Shown one piece after another: positions 44,332-52,894 of a stretch of DNA of 64,000 nucleotides. Source of the DNA: Glaciecola sp964195425 (GTDB lineage Bacteria; Pseudomonadota; Gammaproteobacteria; Enterobacterales; Alteromonadaceae); assembly GCA_964195425.1 (NCBI GenBank), contig CAXMOM010000043.1:1-64000 (forward strand), given 5' to 3'. Position 1 is the first letter of the stretch. Each line of letters opens with the position of its first letter. The position numbers were made by a program, and so were the translations under genes. A model generated the notes under the pieces. It was given only the letters and a program-made list of their open reading frames with translations. It was not told where the DNA came from and made no database searches.

Positions 44332-44865
44332 TTAGGGTAGCGGGATTTCCGTGCGTAAGTACTGGAAAATTTCACGCGCTGCTGCCGGTGGCTTATTTTC
44401 AGCAGCTTGCTTTTGCGCGTTGCGAAGCATTTGACGTAGCTTTTGACGCTCAAGCTGCGGATAGTCGGCTATTACTTTATTTATGCCATCGTTTCCATCT
44501 TTAATGATGTCGTCACGAAGCCTTTCAAGTGAATGGAAATGTCTGTTTGCGACTGAATGCGATGACCTTAAATTGGCTAAGGCAATTTCAATAGGCTCCA
44601 CTTCACGCACCCTTAGTCTTTTTCCAATTAGTTGGAGCTGGCGTCTAAATCCGTCTTTTTTACGATTAATGCGTGTGCATAACTCAATTGCTGTGAGTAG
44701 TTCTTCGTCTAGTGGTATTTTATCGCGCTCACCTTTCGTAAGATCAACCAATTCTAGCCCCAGTTTTTTCAGCCTTTCCGCTGCTTGTTTATGTTGGGTT
44801 TTGCTTACGACCTCTTCTTCATCTAGAGGATCGCTGTTTTTGTTTTCAGGCGAGTTTTTGGTCAT
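44332..44865 (-). CDS. darP: ribosome maturation protein DarP (YjgA)
   Basis: A 177-residue highly charged protein of the DUF615 family (YjgA/DarP), which helps late 50S subunit maturation. Conserved stretches: SKTQHKQAAERLKKLGLELV near 20, RINRKKDGFRRQLQLIGKRLR near 70 (shown in part) and RNAQKQAAENKPPAAAREIFQYL at the end. The pair darP (minus) and pmbA (plus) diverge from a 90-bp region, as in many gammaproteobacteria. Confidence 0.93.
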   Translation of the reverse strand: MTKNSPENKNSDPLDEEEVVSKTQHKQAAERLKKLGLELVDLTKGERDKIPLDEELLTAIELCTRINRKKDGFRRQLQLIGKRLRVREVEPIEIALANLRSSHSVANRHFHSLERLRDDIIKDGNDGINKVIADYPQLERQKLRQMLRNAQKQAAENKPPAAAREIFQYLRTEIPLP

Positions 44866-44955
44866 CTGCTGTTTTTCGGCTAATTAATGGTAAACTACCT
44901 GAATTGTATCGAGAGCAAGACCAATTTAATAGTTAAACATAGCGAAACTTATCAT

Positions 44956-46287
44956 ATGCAAGTAAAGCAACAACTTAGCGACATTCAAAATATAGTAGAT
45001 GAGACCCTTACCTTTGCCAAAAAACTGGGTGCTACGGCCGCAGAAGCCAGCATGTCGAAAATACAGGGCATAGCCGTTGGCACTCGCTTAAAAGAAATTG
45101 AAACACTAGAGTTCACCAATGACGGCGGTCTTGGTATTGCCGTATTCGTGGGAAATAAAAAAGGCAGCGCCTCAACTGCCGACTTATCGCCAGATGCGCT
45201 TAAACTGGCTGTCACTAAAGCCATTGAAATTGCAAAGTATACAAATGAAGACGAATTTGCTGGTGTAGCCGACGCCGACTTAATTGCAACCGACTTCCCC
45301 GACTTAGATTTGTACCATCCTCAGCCCTTAGATGCCGAATTTGCATTGGCACAAGCCTTAGAGTCTGAAACTGCTGGCCTTGAGTATTCCGACCTAATAG
45401 TAAATTCGGACGGTGCCTCGTATAACGCGAACATAGGCGTGCGAGTATATGGTAATAGCCAAGGCATAAACGCAGGTTATCCAAGCAGCCGCTATAGTTT
45501 GAGCTGCGTGCTTATTGCTCAGCAGCAAGAAGATATGCAGCGTAACTATGCATATACGGTATCGCGCGACGCTAAGCAGCTAGACACGCCCGTTAATGTA
45601 GGTATTGAAGCGGCTAAAGAAACCCTTTCACGTTTGGGCGCTCGTAAGCTTGAAACGACCAAAGCTCCAGTGATATTCCATCGCGATATTGCATCAGGTT
45701 TGTTTGGACATTTAATTGCGGCTATTAGCGGTGGTAGTTTGTATCGTAAGTCGAGTTTCTTACTAGACAGCTTAGGCGAAACTATTTTCCCTGAGTGGCT
45801 CAGTATTAATGAACTACCTTATGTAAAGCAAGGTTTAGCAAGTTCGAGTTTCGATAGTGAGGGCGTACAAACTCACAATATGGATATTATCAAAGACGGG
45901 GCCTTAGCTAACTACTTACTCACGAGCTATTCGGGTCGTAAATTAGGCATGCGCAGTAACGGTCACGCTGGAGGTATTCACAACTGCATAGTAAGCGACA
46001 CTGGCCATAGCGATGAGGATTTACTTCGTACTATGGGCACTGGTTTACTGGTTACCGAACTAATGGGTCAGGGCGTTAATATAGTTAACGGGGATTACTC
46101 TCGCGGAGCAGCCGGTTTTTGGGTTGAAAATGGTGTAATCCAATACCCTGTGCATGAGATTACCATTGCTGGGAATTTACGTGATATGTTCGCGAATATA
46201 GTCGCCATTGGCGCACAGCTCGAGCTTAGAGGTGCTTTGCAGACCGGCTCAATATTAGTTAGCGATATGCAAATTGCCGGAGCTTAA
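44956..46287 (+). CDS. pmbA: metalloprotease PmbA/TldE subunit
   Basis: A 443-residue subunit of the TldD/TldE protease that processes peptides such as microcins and antitoxins. The TldE start is ATAAEASMSKIQGIAVGTR, then NKKGSASTADLS, GLFGHLIAAISGGSLYRKSSFL and G-F-W-V-E-N-G. The catalytic HExxxH is in TldD, not here, which fits. I start at ATG 44956; the longer ORF adds 23 residues not typical of the family. It is divergent from darP. tldD is not in the window. Confidence 0.9.
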   Translation: MQVKQQLSDIQNIVDETLTFAKKLGATAAEASMSKIQGIAVGTRLKEIETLEFTNDGGLGIAVFVGNKKGSASTADLSPDALKLAVTKAIEIAKYTNEDEFAGVADADLIATDFPDLDLYHPQPLDAEFALAQALESETAGLEYSDLIVNSDGASYNANIGVRVYGNSQGINAGYPSSRYSLSCVLIAQQQEDMQRNYAYTVSRDAKQLDTPVNVGIEAAKETLSRLGARKLETTKAPVIFHRDIASGLFGHLIAAISGGSLYRKSSFLLDSLGETIFPEWLSINELPYVKQGLASSSFDSEGVQTHNMDIIKDGALANYLLTSYSGRKLGMRSNGHAGGIHNCIVSDTGHSDEDLLRTMGTGLLVTELMGQGVNIVNGDYSRGAAGFWVENGVIQYPVHEITIAGNLRDMFANIVAIGAQLELRGALQTGSILVSDMQIAGA

Positions 46288-46330
46288 ACCTTAAGGTGTT
46301 CGGCCAACACTTAATAAAATAGTATTTTCG

Positions 46331-46370
46331 TGTTTTGCGGTGTTTTGCGGTGTTGTGCGGTGTTTGGGTT
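46331..46370. repeat. 10-bp tandem repeat
   Basis: Three copies of TGTTTTGCGG (46331-46340, 46341-46350 and, with one change, 46351-46360) and a partial fourth, between pmbA and its terminator. Confidence 0.85.
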
Positions 46371-46408
46371 TATGTTCACTGAATTACTATTATAAGAAAT
46401 CATAACGC

Positions 46409-46446
46409 AAAAAAAATCCCAAGGCGCTTGCTTTGGGATTTTTTTT
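46409..46446. terminator. bidirectional intrinsic terminator, pmbA/arcA
   Basis: A long stem made from AAAAAATCCCAAGGC and GCTTTGGGATTTTTT (one G-U pair) around a 4-nt GCTT loop, with A and T runs on the two sides. It lies between convergent pmbA and arcA. Confidence 0.92.
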
Positions 46447-46487
46447 ATCTGGTGTTTGCGTTATGCGCTATTAAATCATTTAGGTGA

Positions 46488-47192
46488 TTAATCAACGACA
46501 CCGCAAAAACGATAGCCTTCGCCATGGATGGTAACAATTAATTCTTCATCATTCGGTTCAGATTCAAAATGCTTGCGGATACGACGAATGGTGACATCTA
46601 CCGTACGGTCATTAGGACGTAATTCACGGCCTGTCATTTCCATGATCAATTGCTCACGAGTAAGTATTTTGCCTGGGTTACTCAAAAACAAATGTAGTGC
46701 TCTGAATTCACTGCGCGGTAGTCTAAACTCGCGGCCTTGGTGAGAGATTAAGCTACGGCTATCACCGTCTAATGTCCAACCGTTAAACTTCACTTTGCTC
46801 GGTAAATCGTCGTCTTCGGCAGCATTACTGGTGCGCGACAGCAAGTTTCGTGCTCTTATGGTTAGTTCACGAGGGTTGAATGGTTTGGTAAGGTAATCAT
46901 CAGCACCAATTTCTAAGCCTAATATGCGATCTACATCGTTATCGCGACCTGTTAAGAATATTAAACCAACGTTCTTGCGATTGCGTACTTCGCGAGCAAG
47001 AAGAAGGCCGTTTTTACCAGGCAAGTTGATGTCCATAATAACTATATCGATGCTATTATTTTCAAAAAATTCATGCATTTCTGAGCCGTTCTCGGCTTCA
47101 AATACATTATACCCTTCAGCTTCAAATAAACTTTTCAGCGTGGTACGAGTTACTATTTCATCTTCTACTATTAATATATTTGGCGTTTGCAT
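46488..47192 (-). CDS. arcA: redox response regulator ArcA
   Basis: A 234-residue OmpR-type regulator of respiratory and central metabolism. The receiver has E10-D11, phospho-acceptor D54 in I-M-D-I-N-L-P-G and K-P-F. The winged helix ends NDRTVDVTIRRIRKHFE and EGYRFCGVVD. The sequence follows E. coli ArcA along its length (ILIVEDEIVTRTTLKSLFEAEGY). The partner ArcB-type kinase is not adjacent. A 262-bp region separates it from the upstream glgA gene and contains its promoter; no clear site was identified. Confidence 0.93.
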   Translation of the reverse strand: MQTPNILIVEDEIVTRTTLKSLFEAEGYNVFEAENGSEMHEFFENNSIDIVIMDINLPGKNGLLLAREVRNRKNVGLIFLTGRDNDVDRILGLEIGADDYLTKPFNPRELTIRARNLLSRTSNAAEDDDLPSKVKFNGWTLDGDSRSLISHQGREFRLPRSEFRALHLFLSNPGKILTREQLIMEMTGRELRPNDRTVDVTIRRIRKHFESEPNDEELIVTIHGEGYRFCGVVD

Positions 47193-47454
47193 AAGCTCTA
47201 CACTGTATTGTTGTAATTAGTGAACTGGATAAGGCAGCGATAAAGGCACCAATTGGTCTCTATTTTATAATATGACCAAAAACCCTCGTAAAAACACCAC
47301 TTTAGTGACTATTAGGTTTAAATTCTTTTATTTCTCTCAGTATACAAAAAAACCATCAATTTAAAAGGCTCATTTGAATATTGAACATTAATAAAGTCCA
47401 AAATATCATCAAAAGCTAGAATATACACCCTAACTGTTACCGAATTATGAAAAT

Positions 47455-48891
47455 TTACTCACTTTGGTAAACTTGTTCATAAAGCTTAGCCGCGGTGTCC
47501 CATGTGAATCGCGTTTGCATGCCAAGCTTAGTCATCTGTTTAATTTTGGCTGGAGATTCTTGATAAGTTAACAGAGCATTTCGAATAGTCGAGAGCAAGT
47601 TAAGTGCCGACGGAGACTCAAAGGAAAAACCGTTTGCATGGGGAAGGCTGATATCGATGACAGTGTCGGCTAACCCGCCTACATGGCGAACAATCGGCAG
47701 CGTGCCATAGGCAAGGCTGTACATTTGGTTTAATCCACAAGGTTCAAACTCAGAGGGCATTAAGAAGAAATCGCTGCCCGCTTCAATTAAATGAGATAGT
47801 TCCGGTTTGAAGGCTTCCAAGAAATGAAACTTGTCAGGGTTACTGCGGCTTATTTCATGGAGTTTTGAAACAATAGTTTCGTCACCGGTCCCCATAATCA
47901 CAAACTGTACTTTATGTCGTAACAGTTCCTCAATAATAGGCATGATAAAGTCAAAACCTTTTTGTTTAGTCGCGCGGCACACCATACCAATTAAAGGGAC
48001 CGATTTAAGTTGCGGTAAATTAGCAATCTTTTGCAACTCAATTTTACAGACCTCCTTGCCTTTCATGTCAGCAACAGAATAATTGGCAGGAATAAGCGGG
48101 TCGGTAGCTGGGTCCCACTGTGAATAATCACAGCCATTTAATACACCGGTTACCTTGTGTGATGCTTGGTTAATTACATCAGACACCCCGTGGCTGCCCA
48201 AGTAAGAGGTAATTTCTTTAGCATAAGTTTTACTAACTGGACACACCTTGTTTGAAAATAGAATGCCAGTGCGAAGCATGTTTACATGATGATTGTCGGT
48301 GTAGATATGGTGTTCATCAGATCCACTTAACAAAGGCACACCTTCAAGTTTTTCTACGCCTTGAAACGCTGCGTTGTGAATAGTTAAGACGCTTTTGGTA
48401 TGCACGAAAAAGTCTTCGTTAGCAATAAGTTGATGCTTCACTAAATAATCGCTGTGCATAAAGTATGGCGTAAGTGCAGTATGCCAATCGTTACAATGTA
48501 AGATGTCGGGTGTAAAATCGACGTTAGCACTTACACTCAGGGCGCATAGCGAGAGTAGGCTGAAACGTTGTGCATTACTGGCTAAAGATTCATCGCCATA
48601 AGGACTTTTTGCCTCAGAAAAATAAGGGTGCTCTATTAAATAAGTTTTAATGCCGTGAAAGTCGAGTTCTTTAACGTTGTAGGCGTAGCTTGCGCCATTT
48701 ATATGCATAATTTGGCTGGGCATAGCATCTATCAAGTCGAAATTTGTCGCTACTTGCTTGTAATAAGGCATAACAATGCGCACATCGTGACCTAGGTCAC
48801 GCAACGCCATAGGAAGCGCTTTGCCTACATCGGCCAAACCCCCAGTTTTAATTATGTCTTCAACTTCTGATATGACAAAAAGTATTTTCAT
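47455..48891 (-). CDS. glgA: glycogen synthase
   Basis: A 478-residue GT5 glycosyltransferase that extends glycogen from ADP-glucose. The N-terminal substrate motif K-T-G-G-L-A-D-V starts at residue 16. Later marks are HCNDWHTALTPYF, TIHNAAFQG, and the C-terminal SRFEPCGL-like segment (here SEFEPCGLNQMYSLAYGTLPIVR). The length is typical (about 477). It stands alone, without glgC, glgB or glgP in the window. Confidence 0.93.
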   Translation of the reverse strand: MKILFVISEVEDIIKTGGLADVGKALPMALRDLGHDVRIVMPYYKQVATNFDLIDAMPSQIMHINGASYAYNVKELDFHGIKTYLIEHPYFSEAKSPYGDESLASNAQRFSLLSLCALSVSANVDFTPDILHCNDWHTALTPYFMHSDYLVKHQLIANEDFFVHTKSVLTIHNAAFQGVEKLEGVPLLSGSDEHHIYTDNHHVNMLRTGILFSNKVCPVSKTYAKEITSYLGSHGVSDVINQASHKVTGVLNGCDYSQWDPATDPLIPANYSVADMKGKEVCKIELQKIANLPQLKSVPLIGMVCRATKQKGFDFIMPIIEELLRHKVQFVIMGTGDETIVSKLHEISRSNPDKFHFLEAFKPELSHLIEAGSDFFLMPSEFEPCGLNQMYSLAYGTLPIVRHVGGLADTVIDISLPHANGFSFESPSALNLLSTIRNALLTYQESPAKIKQMTKLGMQTRFTWDTAAKLYEQVYQSE

Positions 48892-48921
48892 AGTTATTAG
48901 ATTCTTTTAAGTCGTATGTAT

Positions 48922-50043
48922 TTATGATTTCGCAAATTTTTTGGCACCGTAAACACGGTACTTGTTGCTAACAGCCACTTCGGTAAAGCCTTTATAAACG
49001 GTATCTAAAATACCAGGGTAAGGTAAAAAACGGTTAGCTACCAAAGTAATACTAGCATACTGATGTGAGCGACTAAATGCTTGCTTTATGAAGCTGTCGG
49101 TAATGCTGTAGTCTTGTTGAATGCCTTCATGAAACGGCGGGTTTGAGACAATAACATCAAACTTAGTATCACACTGAGCAACACCGCTACAGGAAATTAC
49201 GTTTACTTCTACCTCATTTAAGCGTGCCGTTTGTTCACTACAATAAGTGGCCAAAGCTGAAATGTCGCTCATAGTAACGTGTTTTGTCTTGGTAATAACT
49301 TTGGCTAAATAGCAGCCAATAATACCGGTTCCGCAAGCAAAATCGTATACGTGGCCGCGGGTTTTATTTTTAGCCAAGGATTCAGGGGTAAGTTGTTGCA
49401 GCAGCAGATCAGTGCCTGGGTCGAGTTGTTTATGGCCAAATACACCTGGCAATGAATATATCTGCATGCTCTGTTGGTTAATTTGATATTCGTGCACTAT
49501 TGAGTAATCGTCTATTTTAAAGTTTGCTTGGGGCTTGGTAACGGTAACAGCATATAAGCCACAGTGTTTTGCACTGTCTATTTTATTAACCTGCGTACCT
49601 ATTTTTTCAAGTAGTTTGGGCGCACTTTTTATGCCGGCTTTGTTTTCGCCTACTAATAATAATGTGCCATTTGGCTTTACCAAATAGCTAGCGTTATTTA
49701 TAAGCATAGCAAGCTGTTGCTTCGATTTTGGCATGTAAATGACTACGCCATCTAAAGAGTGTTTTTCTATTACATCATTTGGCTTAAGCTCTTGTACAAC
49801 AGTATCTTTAGCATAAACATCTTCGCCAAATGCTGCGCCAAAGAACTGCTTTTGACTGCAAGAGCGTTCACATTCACTAAAGTGATGATGATATTGATGC
49901 AAGCCAATTAATTTAGGGTTTTCCACATTCCTGAACACAGCTGCGTCAAGCGGGTTTATAAATGCCCATGTGCCCTGTGTAAAAAGCTCTTCACTTCTAA
50001 GCAACAACAGACTTTGATTCGATATAGCGTTTAATTTAGACAT
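48922..50043 (-). CDS. rsmC: 16S rRNA (guanine1207-N2)-methyltransferase
   Basis: A 373-residue two-domain methyltransferase. The degenerate N-terminal domain keeps LLVGENKAGIKSAPKLL and NKIDSAKHCGLYAV, which match RsmC rather than RlmG. The catalytic domain has D-F-A-C-G-T-G-I-I-G for SAM and I-V-S-N-P-P-F-H-E-G for the guanine amino group. I start at ATG 50043, 16 bp after trmB; a longer frame overlaps trmB and does not match the family. Probably co-transcribed with trmB. Confidence 0.9.
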   Translation of the reverse strand: MSKLNAISNQSLLLLRSEELFTQGTWAFINPLDAAVFRNVENPKLIGLHQYHHHFSECERSCSQKQFFGAAFGEDVYAKDTVVQELKPNDVIEKHSLDGVVIYMPKSKQQLAMLINNASYLVKPNGTLLLVGENKAGIKSAPKLLEKIGTQVNKIDSAKHCGLYAVTVTKPQANFKIDDYSIVHEYQINQQSMQIYSLPGVFGHKQLDPGTDLLLQQLTPESLAKNKTRGHVYDFACGTGIIGCYLAKVITKTKHVTMSDISALATYCSEQTARLNEVEVNVISCSGVAQCDTKFDVIVSNPPFHEGIQQDYSITDSFIKQAFSRSHQYASITLVANRFLPYPGILDTVYKGFTEVAVSNKYRVYGAKKFAKS

Positions 50044-50059
50044 AAGTCTGAGAATAACC

Positions 50060-50779
50060 TTATTGTTGTCGCGTAAAAATAATATCCCAAACGCCGTGGC
50101 CAAGCTTTTGGCCGCGTACTTCAAATTTGGTAATAGGACGGTACTCGGGGCGTTGCACATAATCTTGGCTGTTTGATGTGTTTTCAAACCCTTGTGCTTG
50201 CTGCATCACTTCTAGCATATGCTGCGCGTATGCTTCCCAGTCGGTTGCCATATGAAATTCACCGCCTATTTTTAGTTTAGAACGAATGGCCTGAACAAAT
50301 TCAGGCTGCACTATTCTGCGCTTATGATGGCGGGTTTTATGCCAAGGATCAGGAAAAAACAGCTGTAATCGGTCAAGACTTTCATTGGCAATGCACTGGT
50401 CTAGTACTTCAACTGCGTCGTGTTCAAATACGCGTAAGTTACTAAGCTCAGCCTGTTCCGCCGAGGCCAAGCAAGCGCCTATGCCGGGGCGATGTACTTC
50501 AATACCAATAAAGTCGGTATTAGGGGCTTTGTGAGCCATTTCCACGAAGGATTTACCCATTCCAAAACCAATTTCAAGCACACGTGTTGTGTTGCGGCCA
50601 AATACTTGGACGAGATTCAGCATACCTTGGTCTATGCTCAAGCCCATGGTTGGCCAATTATCTTTGATAGCTTTGCCTTGCGCTTTTGTTAAGCGGCCTT
50701 CTCGTTTAACAAAACTTTTGACCTTTGAAATATAGACGCCAGCAGCGCGCGCTTCTTCTTCCGAGTTAAACCGACTCAT
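50060..50779 (-). CDS. trmB: tRNA (guanine46-N7)-methyltransferase
   Basis: A 239-residue SAM methyltransferase for m7G46 of tRNA. The SAM motif is VLEIGFGMGKSF (about 67-78), then G-I-E-V-H-R-P-G-I-G and the catalytic signature FFPDPWHKTRHHKRRIV. The C-terminus TKFEVRGQKLGHGVWDI is standard. It is divergent from mutY, and the 235-bp gap holds the promoters of both. Confidence 0.95.
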   Translation of the reverse strand: MSRFNSEEEARAAGVYISKVKSFVKREGRLTKAQGKAIKDNWPTMGLSIDQGMLNLVQVFGRNTTRVLEIGFGMGKSFVEMAHKAPNTDFIGIEVHRPGIGACLASAEQAELSNLRVFEHDAVEVLDQCIANESLDRLQLFFPDPWHKTRHHKRRIVQPEFVQAIRSKLKIGGEFHMATDWEAYAQHMLEVMQQAQGFENTSNSQDYVQRPEYRPITKFEVRGQKLGHGVWDIIFTRQQ

Positions 50780-51014
50780 GGGGATGTGTTGCTCTTGTAA
50801 AAACCTTGGCGCGTATTATCCCAGTGTTGTGGGTAATTGCAATTTATAAAACCTTGGCAAACGTTTACTTTGCCTTAGCTTTTGTTCACTTGGGTTTTGA
50901 ACCTTGTCTTTGAACTTGTCTATGCGTGCAGTCAAAGCTGGTCTAAAGCCCAGTAAAGCTAGTATCATACTGCGTGTGCTTTTATTTATGCCTATTTAAA
51001 TAAGTTAGGAAAAA

Positions 51015-52202
51015 ATGTCCAACAAAACGTCACCTTTTAATTTTAGTCAGCAATTGCTGGCTTGGTTTGATCAACATGGTCGCAAGCACTTGCCTTGGCA
51101 ACAGCAAAAGTCACGCTACTCGGTATGGGTTTCGGAAATTATGTTGCAACAGACTCAGGTGAATACTGTCATCCCTTACTATGAAGCGTTTATGCAGCGC
51201 TTTCCTACGGTTATCCATTTGGCCAATGCGCCGCAAGATGAAGTGCTGCACTTATGGACAGGCTTAGGCTACTACGCACGTGCTCGCAATTTACATAAGG
51301 CAGCGCAGCGTGTGCGCGATGAGTTTGGCGGCATATTCCCTGATGACTTTGACGATGTACTGTCGCTATCTGGTATTGGCCGTTCTACAGCAGCGGCTGT
51401 GCTCTCGCTTGCTAATAATCAGCCTTATGTAATTTTAGATGGCAACGTCAAACGAGTGCTTGCCCGATTTTTTGCAGTAGAAGGGTGGCCGGGTAATAAA
51501 AAAGTAGAGGATGCTATGTGGATAATGGCTGAATCGCTTAAGCCTAGCTCCATTAATAAAAACGATACCGTTGAAAAAAGTGTTAGTGAGGAAGCGCGCT
51601 ACAATGACTATACTCAAGCCATAATGGATCTAGGGGCTACGCTGTGTAAGCGTAGCAAACCTAATTGCGAAGAATGCCCTTTGCAATCCCGTTGCTTAGC
51701 TTTTGCGCAAGGAAGGCAACAAGAGCTTCCACATAAAAAGCCGAAAAAAGCAATTCCAACTAAATACACACACATGCTTATTCCATTTCTAAATGGCAGT
51801 GTATTAATGCATAAACGACCTTCTTCGGGTATTTGGGGCGGTTTATGGGGTTTTTATGAAAGTGACCAGCCGCTAGAAAATTTAAATGATGCATCTTCTT
51901 CCACATTACCAGAGAATTTAAAAGGCGCGCTTGCAGATACAAAGGGAGTGATAAAAACACTTGAGCCCTTTACGCATACCTTTAGCCACTTTCATTTGCA
52001 CATTTCGCCCATACTTATAGAGTTAGAAAGTGTTGCGCAATTATCGCAAAGCTCGGCTAAACTAGAATGTAATGAGCCAGCGCCACCAAATGAAGTGGAA
52101 ACTCAGCAACAAGCACTTTGGTTTAATATCCAAGAAGCGTCGAAGGTGGGGCTTGCTGCACCTACCGTCAAAATATTTAAACAAATACAATTGATGTATT
52201 AA
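51015..52202 (+). CDS. mutY: A/G-specific adenine glycosylase
   Basis: A 395-residue DNA glycosylase that removes adenine opposite 8-oxoguanine. The catalytic Glu is in SEIMLQQTQV (near 43), the helix-hairpin-helix is LSGIGRSTAAAVLS with the catalytic Asp in VILDGNVKRV, and the [4Fe-4S] cluster is C-x6-C-x2-C-x5-C (CKRSKPNC..CPLQSRC). A Nudix-like 8-oxoG-recognition domain follows, with HTFSHFHLHI. An insertion of about 20 residues near 180 carries many charged residues. yggX follows after 23 bp. Confidence 0.94.
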   Translation: MSNKTSPFNFSQQLLAWFDQHGRKHLPWQQQKSRYSVWVSEIMLQQTQVNTVIPYYEAFMQRFPTVIHLANAPQDEVLHLWTGLGYYARARNLHKAAQRVRDEFGGIFPDDFDDVLSLSGIGRSTAAAVLSLANNQPYVILDGNVKRVLARFFAVEGWPGNKKVEDAMWIMAESLKPSSINKNDTVEKSVSEEARYNDYTQAIMDLGATLCKRSKPNCEECPLQSRCLAFAQGRQQELPHKKPKKAIPTKYTHMLIPFLNGSVLMHKRPSSGIWGGLWGFYESDQPLENLNDASSSTLPENLKGALADTKGVIKTLEPFTHTFSHFHLHISPILIELESVAQLSQSSAKLECNEPAPPNEVETQQQALWFNIQEASKVGLAAPTVKIFKQIQLMY

Positions 52203-52225
52203 ACGAACAAATAAAGGGAATAAAA

Positions 52226-52498
52226 ATGGCTAGAGAAGTATATTGCGAACATTTGAAAAAAGACGCCCCTGGCCTAGATTTTCAGCTGTATCCAGGAGAT
52301 TTAGGTAAACGTATTTTTGACAACATATCAAAAGAAGCCTTTACCCAATGGCAAAAAAAGCAAACCATGCTGATTAACGAAAATAAACTGAATATGATGG
52401 AAGCTAGCGACCGTAAATATTTAGAAGAACAAATGTCAGCGTATTTGTTTGAAGGTATAGAGCCAAACATAGAAGGTTATGTGCCGCCTACAAAATAA
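52226..52498 (+). CDS. yggX: Fe(2+)-trafficking protein YggX
   Basis: A 90-residue protein of the YggX family, which protects Fe-S clusters and may carry iron. Conserved start: Arg-Glu-Val-Tyr-Cys near residue 3-7 (C7 is the key cysteine), then GLDFQLYPGDLGKRIFDNIS and W-Q-x-x-Q-T-M-L-I-N-E. The C-terminus FEGIEPNIEGYVPP is typical. Downstream of mutY in the same operon, a common gammaproteobacterial pair. Confidence 0.95.
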   Translation: MAREVYCEHLKKDAPGLDFQLYPGDLGKRIFDNISKEAFTQWQKKQTMLINENKLNMMEASDRKYLEEQMSAYLFEGIEPNIEGYVPPTK

Positions 52499-52548
52499 GC
52501 ACTTAAGTCAATTTAGGCGCTCAAAGTAACAAAAACAGCAAAAAATTG

Positions 52549-52577
52549 TTGACTTAACCGCCCAAAATCCGTCTAAT
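52549..52577 (+). promoter_or_regulatory. sigma-70 promoter of tRNA-Phe
   Basis: TTGACT (52549-52554) and TCTAAT (52572-52577) with a 17-bp spacer, about 43 bp before the tRNA. Each box matches the consensus in five of six bases. Confidence 0.75.
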
Positions 52578-52619
52578 ACGCACCTCAAGCGAAATGCGGC
52601 ATTTTATGCAATGTTTCGT

Positions 52620-52695
52620 GCCTCGATAGCTCAGTTGGTAGAGCAGCGGATTGAAAATCCGCGTGTCCCTGGTTCAATCCCGGGTCGAGGCACCA
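52620..52695 (+). tRNA. tRNA-Phe (GAA)
   Basis: A 76-nt cloverleaf with an encoded CCA end. The acceptor arms are GCCTCGA and TCGAGGC. The anticodon is GAA at 52653-52655 in the loop ATTGAAAAT, and the T arm is CCCTGGTTCAATCCCGGG. It closely follows the E. coli tRNA-Phe pattern. Confidence 0.98.
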
Positions 52696-52702
52696 CTATT
52701 CG

Positions 52703-52732
52703 AAAGGGCTCAACGTATGTTGGGCCTTTTTT
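52703..52732 (+). terminator. intrinsic terminator after tRNA-Phe
   Basis: A 12-bp stem (52703-52714 with 52719-52730, two G-U pairs) around GTAT, running into a T run, 7 nt after the tRNA CCA end. Confidence 0.85.
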
Positions 52733-52894
52733 CGTTTTGGGCTGGGGTTTAGGCGGAGTCTACACAAATAAAAAAAGCCTAATCGGTATGAATAAGACCT
52801 GCAGGCAACTTGCAAATGGGTCTATGAAAATAATCAAGGGCTAGTTAAACAAGGCAATTACAATAAATACTATTCAAACTTTCTGCCAAAAAGC

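Noticed and set aside
48922..50187. Long form of rsmC starting inside trmB
   Set aside because: The extra 48 residues are the other frame of trmB; the RsmC family starts near the ATG at 50043.
52611..52844. 77-codon plus-strand ORF
   Set aside because: It reads through tRNA-Phe and its terminator; no protein-like features.
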